Under the pieces are notes generated by a model. The model did no database searches. It was given only the letters and a program-made list of their open reading frames with translations, and was not told the DNA's origin. A stretch of 64,000 nucleotides of DNA. It comes from Lentimicrobium sp. (GTDB lineage: Bacteria; Bacteroidota; Bacteroidia; Bacteroidales; Lentimicrobiaceae). Of this stretch, positions 1 to 9,435 are shown in pieces. The stretch is from the NCBI GenBank assembly GCA_019429275.1, contig JAHYJC010000001.1:62001-126000 (forward strand), written 5' to 3'. The translations under genes were made by a program, and so were the position numbers. Each line of letters starts with the position of its first letter. Positions within the stretch are counted from its first letter, which is position 1.

Positions 1-1684
1 ATTTAAATGGTGTAATAAAGTTACCGGAATTTTGATTTGCAACTTCAGCACCATATAAAAATGAGTTGGCTTCAGAAACACCATAGTCATTCGAGCGGAC
101 CAGCAATCCCCCGGTTGAAGAATAAAAAACTGCTGCAGGGTTTATCATTGACATGTCAACGGTTCCTCCAACAAAATTGCCTAAAATCTGAGTAGCATTC
201 TCTACTGTGTTTCCCTTTCTGTCGAGATATAACACTCCATTACCCTGAGTTCCACCAAGCGTTCTGCCCATGTCGTCGTAAGCGACAGTGTAAAACATAG
301 AGGTTTTATAATTTCGGTTGAGAGACTGAACCGATTCAAAGTTATTACTTGTGACACCCACGCCCAAATCATTAGAAAAATAGATATTTTGGGTGTTATT
401 TGGATTTATAGCAATAGAGTGGATAAGAATTCCAACAAAAGAAGTATTTCTTCTTTCCTGCCATTGATAAAAGCCTGTTTCCTGAATTTTAGTACCTTCC
501 CAAACAGTAACTCCACCAATAAAAATTTTATCGGGATTAGCAGGACTCACAACAATGCAGCCGGCATATTCGCCATAATTAATTCCGGTAGTTGAGTTTC
601 CGAATACATTGAACAAAACACTGCCACCGGGGCCTACTATTTTCCAGGTTTCGCCTTTATCGCGGGAAACAAATATTCCTCTTAACTGGCCGCGAAGATT
701 TCCTGATACGGATCCATCAGAAACCATCATGGCGTAAATTGTTGAAGCATCAGAAGGAGCAAAAGCAACTTCTATCCTGCCTATAGCTTCGTTAGGAAGA
801 CTATCCTGCCCTGCACCGGTTGAGCGCAAAACGAATCCATCAGAAGTTCCGTTAGATGAAATATAGAGTAAATTGTCGACTGAAGCTGCAATTGCACCGT
901 CAGGTCCTATCTTTACTTCAGTACTGTTGCCTGATAAATTCTGACTTCCAGATTTGGCAAAAACCCAGTTTTGTCCTCCGTCAGAAGAAAATCTGAGACC
1001 ATTGTTTGTGGCAGCCAGAACAACTCCGTTGTTGCCTGCAGCAATTTTATTAACAAAAGCCCAGTCTGCTGAAGGATTATTGACAGAGCCTGGATTGGTT
1101 GAAGCGAGTTTCGTAAACGTATTTCCATCAGTCGATTTATAAATTCCCTGACCTATAAATCCACTGAATAAATTTAGCCTTTCGCTGGAAAAAGTTTCAC
1201 CAGTACCAACATAAATGTCACCTCCGGGAGCCTGAGTCATACAGGAAACGTTCAGAACATTGTTTCCGGTTTGAACCTGATTCCATGTAAGTCCTCCGGT
1301 TGTTGATTTCCATAACCCTCCTGAAACACTTCCGGCAATAATTGTTTTTGCCGTATTGTCTCTATTATCAATAATTATTGCACGGGTACGGCCGGCTATG
1401 TTATCCGGACCCATTGATGTCCAGTTAAGCCCTATTGCACCCGATGATTTTAATTCTTTAGCCTGATTCCTTGCATTGATAACATCAGCCGGATTGACCT
1501 GACCAGTTACCTGATTTCCTCTCAACTGAGCCATATATGACCAGCCGGCTTTTATGCCGTCGGAGAAAATTTCCGTATCAGATTGTCCCGAAAGATTCCT
1601 GTAAGAGCCGGAAGTTGTGAGCATGAACATACATGCGCCAAAAGTTAATGCAAAGAAACCAAAGAGTAAACTTCTATTTTTCAT
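1..1684 (-). CDS. Secreted BNR/sortilin-like beta-propeller protein (3' end outside window)
   Basis: Reading the minus strand from the ATG at 1684 gives 561 codons with no stop before the window edge, so the C-terminus is missing. The N-terminus has a short basic stretch followed by a hydrophobic segment, consistent with export. The body carries repeated Asp-box (BNR) motifs of the form S-x-D-x-G-x-T-W or close variants, near residues 125, 185, 237 and 343, which mark sialidase/VPS10-type beta-propellers. In Bacteroidota such proteins usually end in a T9SS sorting domain; that is an inference because the end is not visible. Substrate or binding partner cannot be told. It is monocistronic in this view and diverges from the peptidase gene at 2071. 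Confidence 0.85.
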   Translation of the reverse strand, partial: MKNRSLLFGFFALTFGACMFMLTTSGSYRNLSGQSDTEIFSDGIKAGWSYMAQLRGNQVTGQVNPADVINARNQAKELKSSGAIGLNWTSMGPDNIAGRTRAIIIDNRDNTAKTIIAGSVSGGLWKSTTGGLTWNQVQTGNNVLNVSCMTQAPGGDIYVGTGETFSSERLNLFSGFIGQGIYKSTDGNTFTKLASTNPGSVNNPSADWAFVNKIAAGNNGVVLAATNNGLRFSSDGGQNWVFAKSGSQNLSGNSTEVKIGPDGAIAASVDNLLYISSNGTSDGFVLRSTGAGQDSLPNEAIGRIEVAFAPSDASTIYAMMVSDGSVSGNLRGQLRGIFVSRDKGETWKIVGPGGSVLFNVFGNSTTGINYGEYAGCIVVSPANPDKIFIGGVTVWEGTKIQETGFYQWQERRNTSFVGILIHSIAINPNNTQNIYFSNDLGVGVTSNNFESVQSLNRNYKTSMFYTVAYDDMGRTLGGTQGNGVLYLDRKGNTVENATQILGNFVGGTVDMSMINPAAVFYSSTGGLLVRSNDYGVSEANSFLYGAEVANQNSGNFITPFK

Positions 1685-2070
1685 ATTATTAGAGTTTATG
1701 GATATTTCGATTTAAGAAATACTAAACAGGGGGGCAAGTTACGCCTTTTTTAAAGACACACAAGCCCATTGCCCCATTTTTTTCATTCCAAAAATACATC
1801 AATTTCAATTACAATTGTGAGATTCAGGTTCAAAAAGACCGAAATTTATTGATCCCATTTCAGTGACAAATGTAAATTAATTTGCGACTTTAAAAATAGG
1901 CCATCAGTGAATAAAGAAATAAAATCATTTGAAATCTATATTTTGACGCCGGAAACTATGAAATAAGGTACTTTTATCATAGGTTTGCCAATGATTTTGG
2001 GTAGAAAATTTTAAACTATTCCATTGCCGTGCGTTATCAGAATATCATTAATGCATTTAAATTTTCAGAA
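1685..2070. other. Divergent intergenic region
   Basis: This 386-bp AT-rich gap separates two divergent genes. On the minus strand a TACATTTG box (1874 to 1867) fits the Bacteroidota -7 consensus and could drive the propeller gene with a leader of about 180 nt. No clear -7 box, hairpin or repeat was recognised for the plus-strand peptidase gene. Confidence 0.4.
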
Positions 2071-3258
2071 ATGAGAAAGTTGTTTTACAGTGGTTTGTTG
2101 ATTGCAATTGCAGCAACACCAACAATCGTTAATGGGCAGGATAGCCTGGCCATTGCAGAAAAAAAATTCAGGTTTGATGTTAAATATGAGATTCCTGTTA
2201 CACCTGTTAAAAACCAGAATCGTAGTGGAACATGCTGGAGTTTTGCAGCAGTTTCCTTTGTAGAATCTGAATTACTCAGGCTTGGCGAAGGGGAAAAAGA
2301 CCTTTCTGAAATGTTTTATGTAAATCTGGCTTACAGAGATAAAGCCCAGAGATATATAAGGTATCATGGCAACAGCAACTTTGGCCCCGGAGGCCAGGCG
2401 CATGATGTCATTAATGCCATTAAAAAATATGAATTTGTTACTGAAGATGAATATCCCGGAATTATCCCCGGTGAAACCTCACACAACCACGGCGAACTAA
2501 ATACAGTGCTGAAAAGTTTTCTCAGCGCCCTTCTTACCCCGGGAAGCGGAAAAATTTCACAGGCTTGGTTCAATGCCTATCAGGGCATTCTCGATGCCTA
2601 TATGGGACCGTTACCTTTGGATTCAAAAACAAAAAAAAACCGGGAAAAATCTTCAAAATTTAATCCGGAAGATTACCTTGAAATTACCTCTTATCTGCAT
2701 CATCCGTTTTATTCGTGGATAAACCTCGAAATCCCCGACAACTGGTCGCAGGACAAATATTTCAATATTCCGATCGATGAAATGATGTCGGTTATTTTTA
2801 CTGCAATTGAAAAAGGTTACACCATTTGCTGGGATGGAGATGTAAGCGATAAAGGTTTTTCACATGCAAACGGCCTGGCCATTTTGCCTGAAAAGGATTT
2901 ACTATCAATGGATACAATGGAGCGTGAAAGGTGGGAGTTACTCACTGAAAAGGATAAAAATGCTGAATTATACAACTTTGAAGTACCAGGCCATGAGAAA
3001 AAAGTCACGCAGGAAATGAGGCAAGTCGCATTCGACAGTCACCTTTCCACCGACGATCATCTCATGCATCTTACTGGTATTATGGAAGATCAGAACGGAA
3101 CCCGTTATTTGTTAACAAAAAACTCATGGGCCGCAAACAGCAATAAGTTCGGTGGCTTCCTTAAAATGTCGGAAGCCTATGTCCGTATGAACACCATTGC
3201 CATTATGGTCCATAAGGATGCTCTTCCGGATAGCATTTCAAAGAGAATGAAAAATTAG
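2071..3258 (+). CDS. Exported C1B (bleomycin hydrolase/PepC-type) cysteine peptidase
   Basis: The 395-residue product has the papain-fold signature of the bleomycin hydrolase family: oxyanion Gln at about residue 49, catalytic Cys55 in GTCWSF, His at about 330 in DDHLMHLTG and Asn at about 351 in KNSW. An upstream in-frame GTG at 2029 is possible, but the ATG at 2071 is chosen because it places a clean signal peptide (MRKLFYSG... to VNGQ) at the N-terminus. Most C1B enzymes are cytosolic aminopeptidases, so export suggests a periplasmic or surface role, as in some Bacteroidota relatives. A 256-bp mobile element begins 12 bp after the stop codon. Confidence 0.88.
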   Translation: MRKLFYSGLLIAIAATPTIVNGQDSLAIAEKKFRFDVKYEIPVTPVKNQNRSGTCWSFAAVSFVESELLRLGEGEKDLSEMFYVNLAYRDKAQRYIRYHGNSNFGPGGQAHDVINAIKKYEFVTEDEYPGIIPGETSHNHGELNTVLKSFLSALLTPGSGKISQAWFNAYQGILDAYMGPLPLDSKTKKNREKSSKFNPEDYLEITSYLHHPFYSWINLEIPDNWSQDKYFNIPIDEMMSVIFTAIEKGYTICWDGDVSDKGFSHANGLAILPEKDLLSMDTMERERWELLTEKDKNAELYNFEVPGHEKKVTQEMRQVAFDSHLSTDDHLMHLTGIMEDQNGTRYLLTKNSWAANSNKFGGFLKMSEAYVRMNTIAIMVHKDALPDSISKRMKN

Positions 3259-3270
3259 ATGATTTAAAAT

Positions 3271-3526
3271 CACTGTTATCCGATAAAATCTTTAATAAAA
3301 CTCTGGATCCTTTGCTGGTATTGTAAAAGGTAATATTACGCTACTCTGGAGCTTACTTTTTGGTTTAACCATATTTTACTACAAATATTACGCAGATCTG
3401 CTGCTGTAAAATTGCTACAGAATAGCAAAATATTTGTAGTCAGTAGGTTATCAGAATTGAAAATGAGCTACAGAGTAGAAAGATATTATAATCTCCAAAT
3501 GTTTGGAAATTAACCGGACAACAGTG
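3271..3526. mobile_element. 256-bp MITE-like element, copy 1
   Basis: The element begins CACTGTTATCCG and ends CGGACAACAGTG; 14 of the outer 17 positions are complementary. It is flanked by 9-bp direct repeats, ATTTAAAAT (3262-3270) and ATTTAAGAT (3527-3535), differing at one base. It matches the copy at 42645-42900 over its full length without gaps, with about 18 substitutions. No convincing coding sequence is inside; an 84-codon antisense frame overlapping it is not kept in copy 2's context. It includes three hairpin-type modules described under copy 2 and a fourth stem, TTGCTA (3412-3417) with TAGCAA (3423-3428). The features fit a non-autonomous DDE-transposon derivative. The parental IS is not in the window. 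Confidence 0.85.
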
Positions 3527-3552
3527 ATTTAAGATCCTGAAATCCTGAAAAG

Positions 3553-3577
3553 ACTCTCTGATCCGGGAGTTTTTTTT
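3553..3577 (+). terminator. Intrinsic terminator, probably of the C1B peptidase gene
   Basis: A stem of about six pairs (ACTCTC with GGGAGT, one T-G pair) is followed by eight T residues at 3570-3577. It now lies 295 bp after the peptidase stop, but without the inserted element and one target duplicate it would be only about 30 bp from it. The element therefore probably landed between the gene and its terminator. Confidence 0.55.
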
Positions 3578-3706
3578 GTTAAATGAACTTACCCATTTAA
3601 GTTTCAATGTGCAAACAAATTCACCCCTGTGTTCCTTAAATACTGCATAATCAGAAGGTTTAACATTTTTTAACAGCGAAGACCGCATTAACAAAGGGCG
3701 CTGGTG

Positions 3707-3714
3707 TAATTTTG
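3707..3714 (+). promoter_or_regulatory. Putative -7 box TAATTTTG for the moxR/bat cluster
   Basis: TAATTTTG matches the Bacteroidota consensus TAnnTTTG and ends 17 bp before the moxR ATG. No strong -33 TTG element was identified. Confidence 0.5.
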
Positions 3715-3731
3715 CAAAAAACTATAAAACC

Positions 3732-4724
3732 ATGATTGAAACTGATATCAAGGAATTAAACGATCGGATTCAAAGAGAAAGTGCATTCATCGATTTGATT
3801 GATGTGGAAATGCACAGGGTCATTGTCGGACAAAAGCATATGGTAGAGCGATTGCTCATCGGACTTTTATCAAACGGGCATATTCTGCTTGAAGGTGTGC
3901 CAGGTCTCGCCAAAACACTGGCCATTAAATCGCTGGCTAATATAATTGATGCAAAATTCAGCCGCATTCAGTTTACGCCCGATTTATTGCCGGCCGACTT
4001 AATCGGAACTTTGATCTATAGCCAGAAAAAAGAAGAATTCATGGTCAGGAAAGGGCCAATTTTCGCCAATTTTATACTTGCTGATGAAATTAACCGCTCA
4101 CCTGCCAAAGTTCAGAGTGCACTCCTTGAAGCCATGCAGGAGCGACAAGTTACCATTGGTGATGAAACCTATAGCCTGCCCGAGCCTTTCCTTGTGCTTG
4201 CTACTCAAAATCCAATAGAACAGGAAGGAACCTATCCGCTTCCTGAAGCACAGGTTGATCGTTTTATGCTTAAAGTTGTGATAGGCTACCCTACCCGCGA
4301 AGAAGAAAAACTGATCATGAGGCAGAACATGGAGGAAGTTCAGCCCAGAACGCAAACCATTATCACTCCAGAACAAATTCTGAAGGCCAGACAACTGACA
4401 CGGGAAGTTTATCTTGATGAAAAAATTGAAAATTACATAACAGATATCGTTTTTTCGACGCGTTTCCCGGCAGAAAACAAACTGAAGAAATTCGAAGGGC
4501 TCATTTCATACGGAGCTTCACCCCGTGCAAGTATCAATATGGCTCTCGCAGCAAAAGCTTATGCATTTATCAAGCGCAGAGGGTATGTTATCCCCGAAGA
4601 CGTCAGGGCAGTTGCTCACGATGTCATGCGTCACCGAATTGGCCTTACTTACGAAGCCGAAGCCGAAAATGTTTCAACCAGCGATATCATCAATGAAATC
4701 CTGAATACTGTTGAAGTTCCTTAG
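3732..4724 (+). CDS. moxR: MoxR-family AAA+ ATPase
   Basis: The 330-residue protein has Walker A GVPGLAKT at residues 55-62, Walker B ILADEI at 115-120, and the conserved MoxR stretch around ATQNPIEQEGTYPLPEAQ-DRF near 160-180. MoxR ATPases are chaperone-like proteins that usually act together with von Willebrand A (VWA) domain proteins encoded next to them, which is the arrangement here. It is the first gene of the Bat cluster; the DUF58 ORF follows after only about 24 bp. Start is the ATG 17 bp downstream of a Bacteroidota-type -7 box. Confidence 0.95.
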   Translation: MIETDIKELNDRIQRESAFIDLIDVEMHRVIVGQKHMVERLLIGLLSNGHILLEGVPGLAKTLAIKSLANIIDAKFSRIQFTPDLLPADLIGTLIYSQKKEEFMVRKGPIFANFILADEINRSPAKVQSALLEAMQERQVTIGDETYSLPEPFLVLATQNPIEQEGTYPLPEAQVDRFMLKVVIGYPTREEEKLIMRQNMEEVQPRTQTIITPEQILKARQLTREVYLDEKIENYITDIVFSTRFPAENKLKKFEGLISYGASPRASINMALAAKAYAFIKRRGYVIPEDVRAVAHDVMRHRIGLTYEAEAENVSTSDIINEILNTVEVP

Positions 4725-4748
4725 TGGTTGTTTTTCAGACTATTCAAC

Positions 4749-5624
4749 ATGGAAGCCAGCGAAATACTAAAGAAGGTCAGAAAAATTGAAATCAAAACCC
4801 GGGGTTTGAGCAATCAGATTTTTTCGGGACAATATCATAGTGCGTTCAAGGGACGCGGAATGGCCTTCAGTGAAGTCAGGGAATACCATTATGGTGATGA
4901 CATCAGGAACATTGACTGGAATGTCACTGCCCGATTCAACCATCCTTATATTAAAGTATTTGATGAGGAACGTGAATTGACGGTTACCTTACTCATTGAT
5001 GTAAGCGGTTCGAATGAATTTGGCACAAAACAGTGGCTTAAGGAAGAGATGATGACCGAAATAGCTGCTATTCTGGCATTTTCAGCCATTCAGAATAACG
5101 ATAAAGTCGGAGTTATCTTTTTTAGTGATCGGATAGAAAAATTCATACCTCCCAAAAAGGGGCTGACACACATTCTCCGTATTATCAGAGAATTAATTGA
5201 TTTTAAACCTGTTAGCCAGAAAACGAATATTGGGGAAGGATTGAAATTTTTGACCAATGCCATGAAAAAGCGATGTACCGCATTTCTAATTTCTGACTTT
5301 CTGGATAGTGGATTTGAGGATGCATTAAGGATTGCAGGCCGCAAACACGATCTTGCAGCTTTACATATTATTGACCAGCGTGATCTTTTTCTTCCTGATA
5401 TGGGAATGGCGCGTCTTTTTAGCAAAGAAACAGGAAAAACAATTTGGGCCGACACCGGAAATGCCGCCCTGAGGAATGCCTATTCGTCTCACGCACAAAA
5501 AAATCAGGCCCGATTGAATCAGATCTTTCTGAGAAGTGGTGTAGATGTAGCAAAATTCTATACAGGAAAGGATTATGTAAAACCTTTGCTTGGATTATTT
5601 AAAGCAAGAGAATACAGACATTAA
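4749..5624 (+). CDS. DUF58 family protein with VWA-like fold
   Basis: The 291-residue protein contains the DUF58 signature [28 protein letters not shown] in its N-terminal third, followed by a VWA-like core whose metal site reads DVSGSN. The ATG at 4749 is preferred to a TTG at 4728 because it gives the usual N-terminus and follows the moxR stop by 24 bp. DUF58 proteins are habitual MoxR partners; function is inferred from context as part of a periplasm-facing Bat assembly. No membrane segment is evident, so this member is probably cytoplasmic. Confidence 0.92.
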   Translation: [291 protein letters not shown]

Positions 5625-5682
5625 ATGTTTAAAGGAAGTTGTAAAGCATTTCATTTATTTACTTAAACCGAAGCAGAAAATA

Positions 5683-6672
5683 ATGAATGTAAAATTGTTG
5701 ACAGTATTTATTTTTCTGATTTCAGCTTTTTTCAATAAGGCTGAGGCTCAGAAATTTACTGCCGATACCACTGGTTTGGTTCTGGGCCGACAGATAAATA
5801 TGACACTTGAACTGGAAGTTGATAAAGAAGATAGGGTTGAATGGCCACTTCTCACAGATACACTGACAAGTGCCATCGAAATTATCCGCAAAAGCAAAAT
5901 TGACAGCACTCAGCATTCCTCAACCGGAAAAATAATCTTACGTCAAAATCTGGCAATAACATCGTTTGATACCGGATACCATGTTATTCCACCTGTCATT
6001 TTCAAAATCTTCAGCAGTGGCTCACAGGAATACACACTGCGGGAAACGGAACCTTTATTGATCTCGGTTTCAGGAGTAAAGGTCGATCCTGAAGCAGAAA
6101 TCAAAGATTTAAAACCTGTTTTGGAGGCTCCATTTACCTTCAGGGACTTTTTGCCATGGATATTTGGGCTTTTGGGCATTATTATTATAGGTATATTGGT
6201 CTGGCTATACCTCAAATCCAGAAAAAATAACAAGCCTCTGATAAAAATTACATTGCGACAGCCAAAACCATCACATCAGATTGCACTTGAGGAACTTGAA
6301 TTGCTGAAAGCTCGTCAATTATGGCAAAAAGGTCAGGTAAAGGAATATTATTCACAGTTAACAGATATTCTCAGAGATTATTTTGAGGCTAGATTTGGAG
6401 TCAATGCCCTTGAAATGACATCAGACGAAATTCTTTCGGCCATGAAAGACCATTTGTCTGATGCACAGCGCTATAACGATCTTCAAAGAATCCTTGAGTT
6501 TGCCGACATGGCAAAATTTGCAAAAGCAAGACCATTGGGATCGGAGAATGAGCTGAGTTTTACATTATCAGTTGCCATAGTCAATGGAACCAGACCGGCA
6601 CCAGACTTGAAAGCCGTTAAACCTGAAGTGAAATCAGAATCATTAACAGGTGACACAAAAACTGAAGACTAA
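5683..6672 (+). CDS. Bat-cluster membrane protein (DUF4381-like)
   Basis: The product (329 residues from the ATG at 5683) has a signal peptide (MNVKLLTVFIF... to AEAQ), a periplasmic beta-rich part of about 130 residues, one membrane helix near residues 157-178 and a cytoplasmic C-terminal region with conserved leucine/arginine-rich helices (LRDYFEARFG). A longer reading from 5590 overlaps the DUF58 gene and hides the signal peptide, so it is rejected. Its position between DUF58 and batA is the usual place of the poorly characterised DUF4381-like Bat-operon protein. Function is unknown. Confidence 0.8.
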   Translation: MNVKLLTVFIFLISAFFNKAEAQKFTADTTGLVLGRQINMTLELEVDKEDRVEWPLLTDTLTSAIEIIRKSKIDSTQHSSTGKIILRQNLAITSFDTGYHVIPPVIFKIFSSGSQEYTLRETEPLLISVSGVKVDPEAEIKDLKPVLEAPFTFRDFLPWIFGLLGIIIIGILVWLYLKSRKNNKPLIKITLRQPKPSHQIALEELELLKARQLWQKGQVKEYYSQLTDILRDYFEARFGVNALEMTSDEILSAMKDHLSDAQRYNDLQRILEFADMAKFAKARPLGSENELSFTLSVAIVNGTRPAPDLKAVKPEVKSESLTGDTKTED

Positions 6673-6675
6673 GCC

Positions 6676-7671
6676 ATGTTTGAACATATAAAATTTGCCA
6701 ACCCCGAAATGCTTTACCTGCTTCTTTTGCTTCCGGCAGGCATAGTATGGTATTGGTTTAAAGATCCGGACTCAAGGCCAAAGTTTCAGGTAAGCAATTA
6801 CGATGCTTTTCAAATCGGAAAAAGATCACTCAAGTCTTATTTTATACACCTGCCATTTGTGCTCCGGTCTTTAGCATTTATACTTCTGATAATTGCACTT
6901 GCAAGACCTCAATCATCGAGTACACGGCAAAATTTAAGCATTGAAGGCATTGACATCTTGCTTGCTATGGATATTTCGGGAAGTATGCTTGCAGAAGATT
7001 TCAAACCAAACCGCCTGGAAGCTGCCAAAGAAGTTGCCCGGGATTTTATACTCGGCCGACCTTCCGATAGAATAGGCCTCGTTGTTTTTAGCGGAGAAAG
7101 TTTTACACAATGCCCGCTCACTCAGGATCATCCGGTTTTAATAAACCTTTTGAAAGAAATTAAAAGCGGTATGATTGAAGATGGTACAGCCATTGGCGAC
7201 GGTCTGGCCACCTCTGTCAGTAGGTTAAAAGAAAGCAGCGCCGTGAGTAAAGTAATTATCTTACTTACCGACGGGGAAAACAACCGTGGTTTTATTGATC
7301 CCATTTCAGCTGCTGAAATAGCTAAAGTTTTTGGCCTGCGGGTTTATACCATTGGCGTTGGAAGCATAGGAACCGCACCTTATCCGATTCAAACACCTTT
7401 CGGAATGCAATATCAGCAAATGGAAGTAAGGATTGATGAACCACTGCTCAGAGAAATTGCCGATATGACAAACGGAAAATATTTCAGGGCAACAAATTCA
7501 GCAAAACTCAGAGAAATTTATACCGAAATTGACCAGATGGAAAAATCAAAAATTGATGTTACAGAGTACCGGAAAAAATCCGAAGAATTTCATCCCTTTG
7601 CATTTCTGGCTCTGATCCTATTATTGCTTGATTTCATTCTGGGCATTTCACTTTTGAGGAGGTTCCCATAA
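6676..7671 (+). CDS. batA: BatA, VWA-domain membrane protein
   Basis: The 331-residue protein has two N-terminal membrane helices (about 10-27 and 58-77), a VWA domain with an intact MIDAS motif DISGSM at residues 99-104, and a C-terminal helix at about 311-328. It starts four bp after the preceding stop. Bat proteins were named for a Bacteroides fragilis aerotolerance phenotype; the molecular role of the complex is not settled. It is paralogous to batB immediately downstream. Confidence 0.93.
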   Translation: MFEHIKFANPEMLYLLLLLPAGIVWYWFKDPDSRPKFQVSNYDAFQIGKRSLKSYFIHLPFVLRSLAFILLIIALARPQSSSTRQNLSIEGIDILLAMDISGSMLAEDFKPNRLEAAKEVARDFILGRPSDRIGLVVFSGESFTQCPLTQDHPVLINLLKEIKSGMIEDGTAIGDGLATSVSRLKESSAVSKVIILLTDGENNRGFIDPISAAEIAKVFGLRVYTIGVGSIGTAPYPIQTPFGMQYQQMEVRIDEPLLREIADMTNGKYFRATNSAKLREIYTEIDQMEKSKIDVTEYRKKSEEFHPFAFLALILLLLDFILGISLLRRFP

Positions 7672-7705
7672 TTAACGAATACAAAAAAAGCTAAAATGTT
7701 CGAAC

Positions 7706-8737
7706 ATGTTTAGATTTGAATATCCCATATACCTTAACTTTCTGCTGGCACTGCCATTGCTGATTTTATTGTTTTGGGTTTATCTCAGATGGAAAAAGAA
7801 GGTAGCTGAAAAACTTGGCGACACCCATGTGGTCAAAAGGTTAATGATTGATATTTCTCCCCTCAGGGTACACCTGAAATTTATATTTTTCATGCTTTCG
7901 CTGGTTTCATTGCTGCTTGCGCTGGCCAACCCACAGATTGGTTCACGTCTCGAGAAAGTACAGAGAAAAGGAATTGATCTGGTTATTGCCATTGACGTAT
8001 CAAACAGCATGCTTGCCCAGGACATTCAGCCTAATCGCCTTGAACGCGCCAGGCAGTCGGTTTCAAGATTAATTGATGAATTAGAAAACGACCGGATAGG
8101 CCTGATTGTTTTTGCAGGAAAGGCTTATACACAGTTGCCGATAACTACTGACTACAACGCTGCCAAAATGATGCTATCAACCATTAAACCTGAGTTGGTA
8201 CCTGTGCAGGGAACTGCAATTGGCCAGGCTATTGACATGGGGATGGCTTCGTTTAAAGAAGAAGGCGGAGGTAAGGCTATCATTGTGATTACCGATGGCG
8301 AAAATCATGAAGATGATGCCGTTTCAAAAGCAGAGGATGCAGCATCAAAAGGAATCAATGTTTATACCATTGGGATGGGACTTGCCGATGGAGCTCCGAT
8401 TCCGGAATATAGGAACAACCAGATGACAGGTTTCAAGAAAGATCGCTCTGGAAATACTGTGATTACCAGGCTTGACGAACCAATGCTTGAACAAATTGCC
8501 CGTGCCGGAAACGGAATCTATGTGAGAGCTTCAAATACTCAGGCCGGATTAAGAAGGGTTTATGAAGAAATCGGCAAACTTGAGCAAAATACATACGAAT
8601 CGCATAGTTATGCAGATTTCGACGATCGGTTTCAGTACTTTATTGCACTTACTCTGGTTTTCCTTATGCTTAGTTTTGTTATCAATGAAAAGAAAAGTAA
8701 GTGGGCATCAAAATTCAAAATTTTTAACCTGAATTGA
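7706..8737 (+). CDS. batB: BatB, VWA-domain membrane protein
   Basis: The 343-residue product repeats the BatA architecture: N-terminal membrane helices, a VWA domain with MIDAS DVSNSM at residues 97-102, and a C-terminal helix near 312-330. The start is the ATG at 7706; an ATG at 7695 is followed by a stop after five codons. It lies 34 bp after batA and 8 bp before batC, so it is probably in the same transcript. Confidence 0.93.
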   Translation: MFRFEYPIYLNFLLALPLLILLFWVYLRWKKKVAEKLGDTHVVKRLMIDISPLRVHLKFIFFMLSLVSLLLALANPQIGSRLEKVQRKGIDLVIAIDVSNSMLAQDIQPNRLERARQSVSRLIDELENDRIGLIVFAGKAYTQLPITTDYNAAKMMLSTIKPELVPVQGTAIGQAIDMGMASFKEEGGGKAIIVITDGENHEDDAVSKAEDAASKGINVYTIGMGLADGAPIPEYRNNQMTGFKKDRSGNTVITRLDEPMLEQIARAGNGIYVRASNTQAGLRRVYEEIGKLEQNTYESHSYADFDDRFQYFIALTLVFLMLSFVINEKKSKWASKFKIFNLN

Positions 8738-8745
8738 AATAAAAC

Positions 8746-9435
8746 ATGGTCAGAATTTTAAATATATGTTTAATTTTCATGCTTTTTGCCGTTAATCTGA
8801 TGGCACAAAAGGAGAACCAGTTAATTCGCAATGGAAATAAGCTGTACGAGGAAGGTAAATTCAAAGAAGCAGAAATTGATTACCGAAAAGCACTTGAAAA
8901 AAAACCCGAATCTGTTAAAGGCAGCTTCAACCTTGGAAACTCACTTTACCGGCAGGAAAATTATGAAGAAGCGGCAAAGAATTTTGCTGGTGCAGAAAGG
9001 CTGATAAAAGATTCTGACGTAAAAGGTAAGTCAGCCGCTTTGCATAATCTGGGCAATACTTTATTGAAAGATAAGAAAATCAAGGAAAGTATCGAGGCCT
9101 ATAAGCAGGCACTGAGGATCAATCCGACTGATGACGAAACCCGCTACAATCTTGCCTGGGCAATGAACCAATTACAGCAACAACAGCAGCAACAGCAACA
9201 AAATAAAGATAACAAAGACGACAAAAACGACGACAAAAAAGAACAGAACCAACAGGAGAATAAACCCAACGATCAGGAACAGCAAAAGGAGCAAAATCGT
9301 GAAAAACCACAAATATCTAAACAGGATGCTGAGCGGATGCTTGAAGCGCTGAAAAATGATGAACAAAAAACTCTTGACAAAGTTAATCAGCAAAAAGTAA
9401 AAGCCAGCGGTGTTACAATTGAAAAAGATTGGTAA
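8746..9435 (+). CDS. batC: BatC, TPR protein
   Basis: The 229-residue protein has a signal peptide ending near residue 20 and about three tetratricopeptide repeats across residues 23-135 (NLGNSLY, NLGNTLL, YNLAWAM). A run of nine glutamines at about 144-152 follows, then a strongly charged, low-complexity K/D/E/Q tail to about 190. The glutamine run uses mixed CAA/CAG codons. TPRs suggest a scaffold for the Bat membrane proteins. BatC in other Bacteroidota has similar low-complexity tails. Confidence 0.9.
   Translation: MVRILNICLIFMLFAVNLMAQKENQLIRNGNKLYEEGKFKEAEIDYRKALEKKPESVKGSFNLGNSLYRQENYEEAAKNFAGAERLIKDSDVKGKSAALHNLGNTLLKDKKIKESIEAYKQALRINPTDDETRYNLAWAMNQLQQQQQQQQQNKDNKDDKNDDKKEQNQQENKPNDQEQQKEQNREKPQISKQDAERMLEALKNDEQKTLDKVNQQKVKASGVTIEKDW

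Noticed and set aside
954-1142. Plus-strand frame of 62 codons
   Set aside because: Lies wholly inside the well-supported BNR propeller gene on the other strand.
3440-3694. 84-codon minus-strand frame across the end of the mobile element
   Set aside because: It runs through the right terminal repeat, target duplicate and terminator; copy 2 has different flanking DNA, so the frame is not an element gene, and the protein has no recognisable features.
5090-5455. 121-codon minus-strand frame
   Set aside because: Antisense to the DUF58 gene, which has clear homology.
9172-9200. Glutamine-codon repeat in batC considered as a microsatellite or repeat array
   Set aside because: Mixed CAA/CAG codons inside a conserved gene with a typical low-complexity tail; it is coding sequence.
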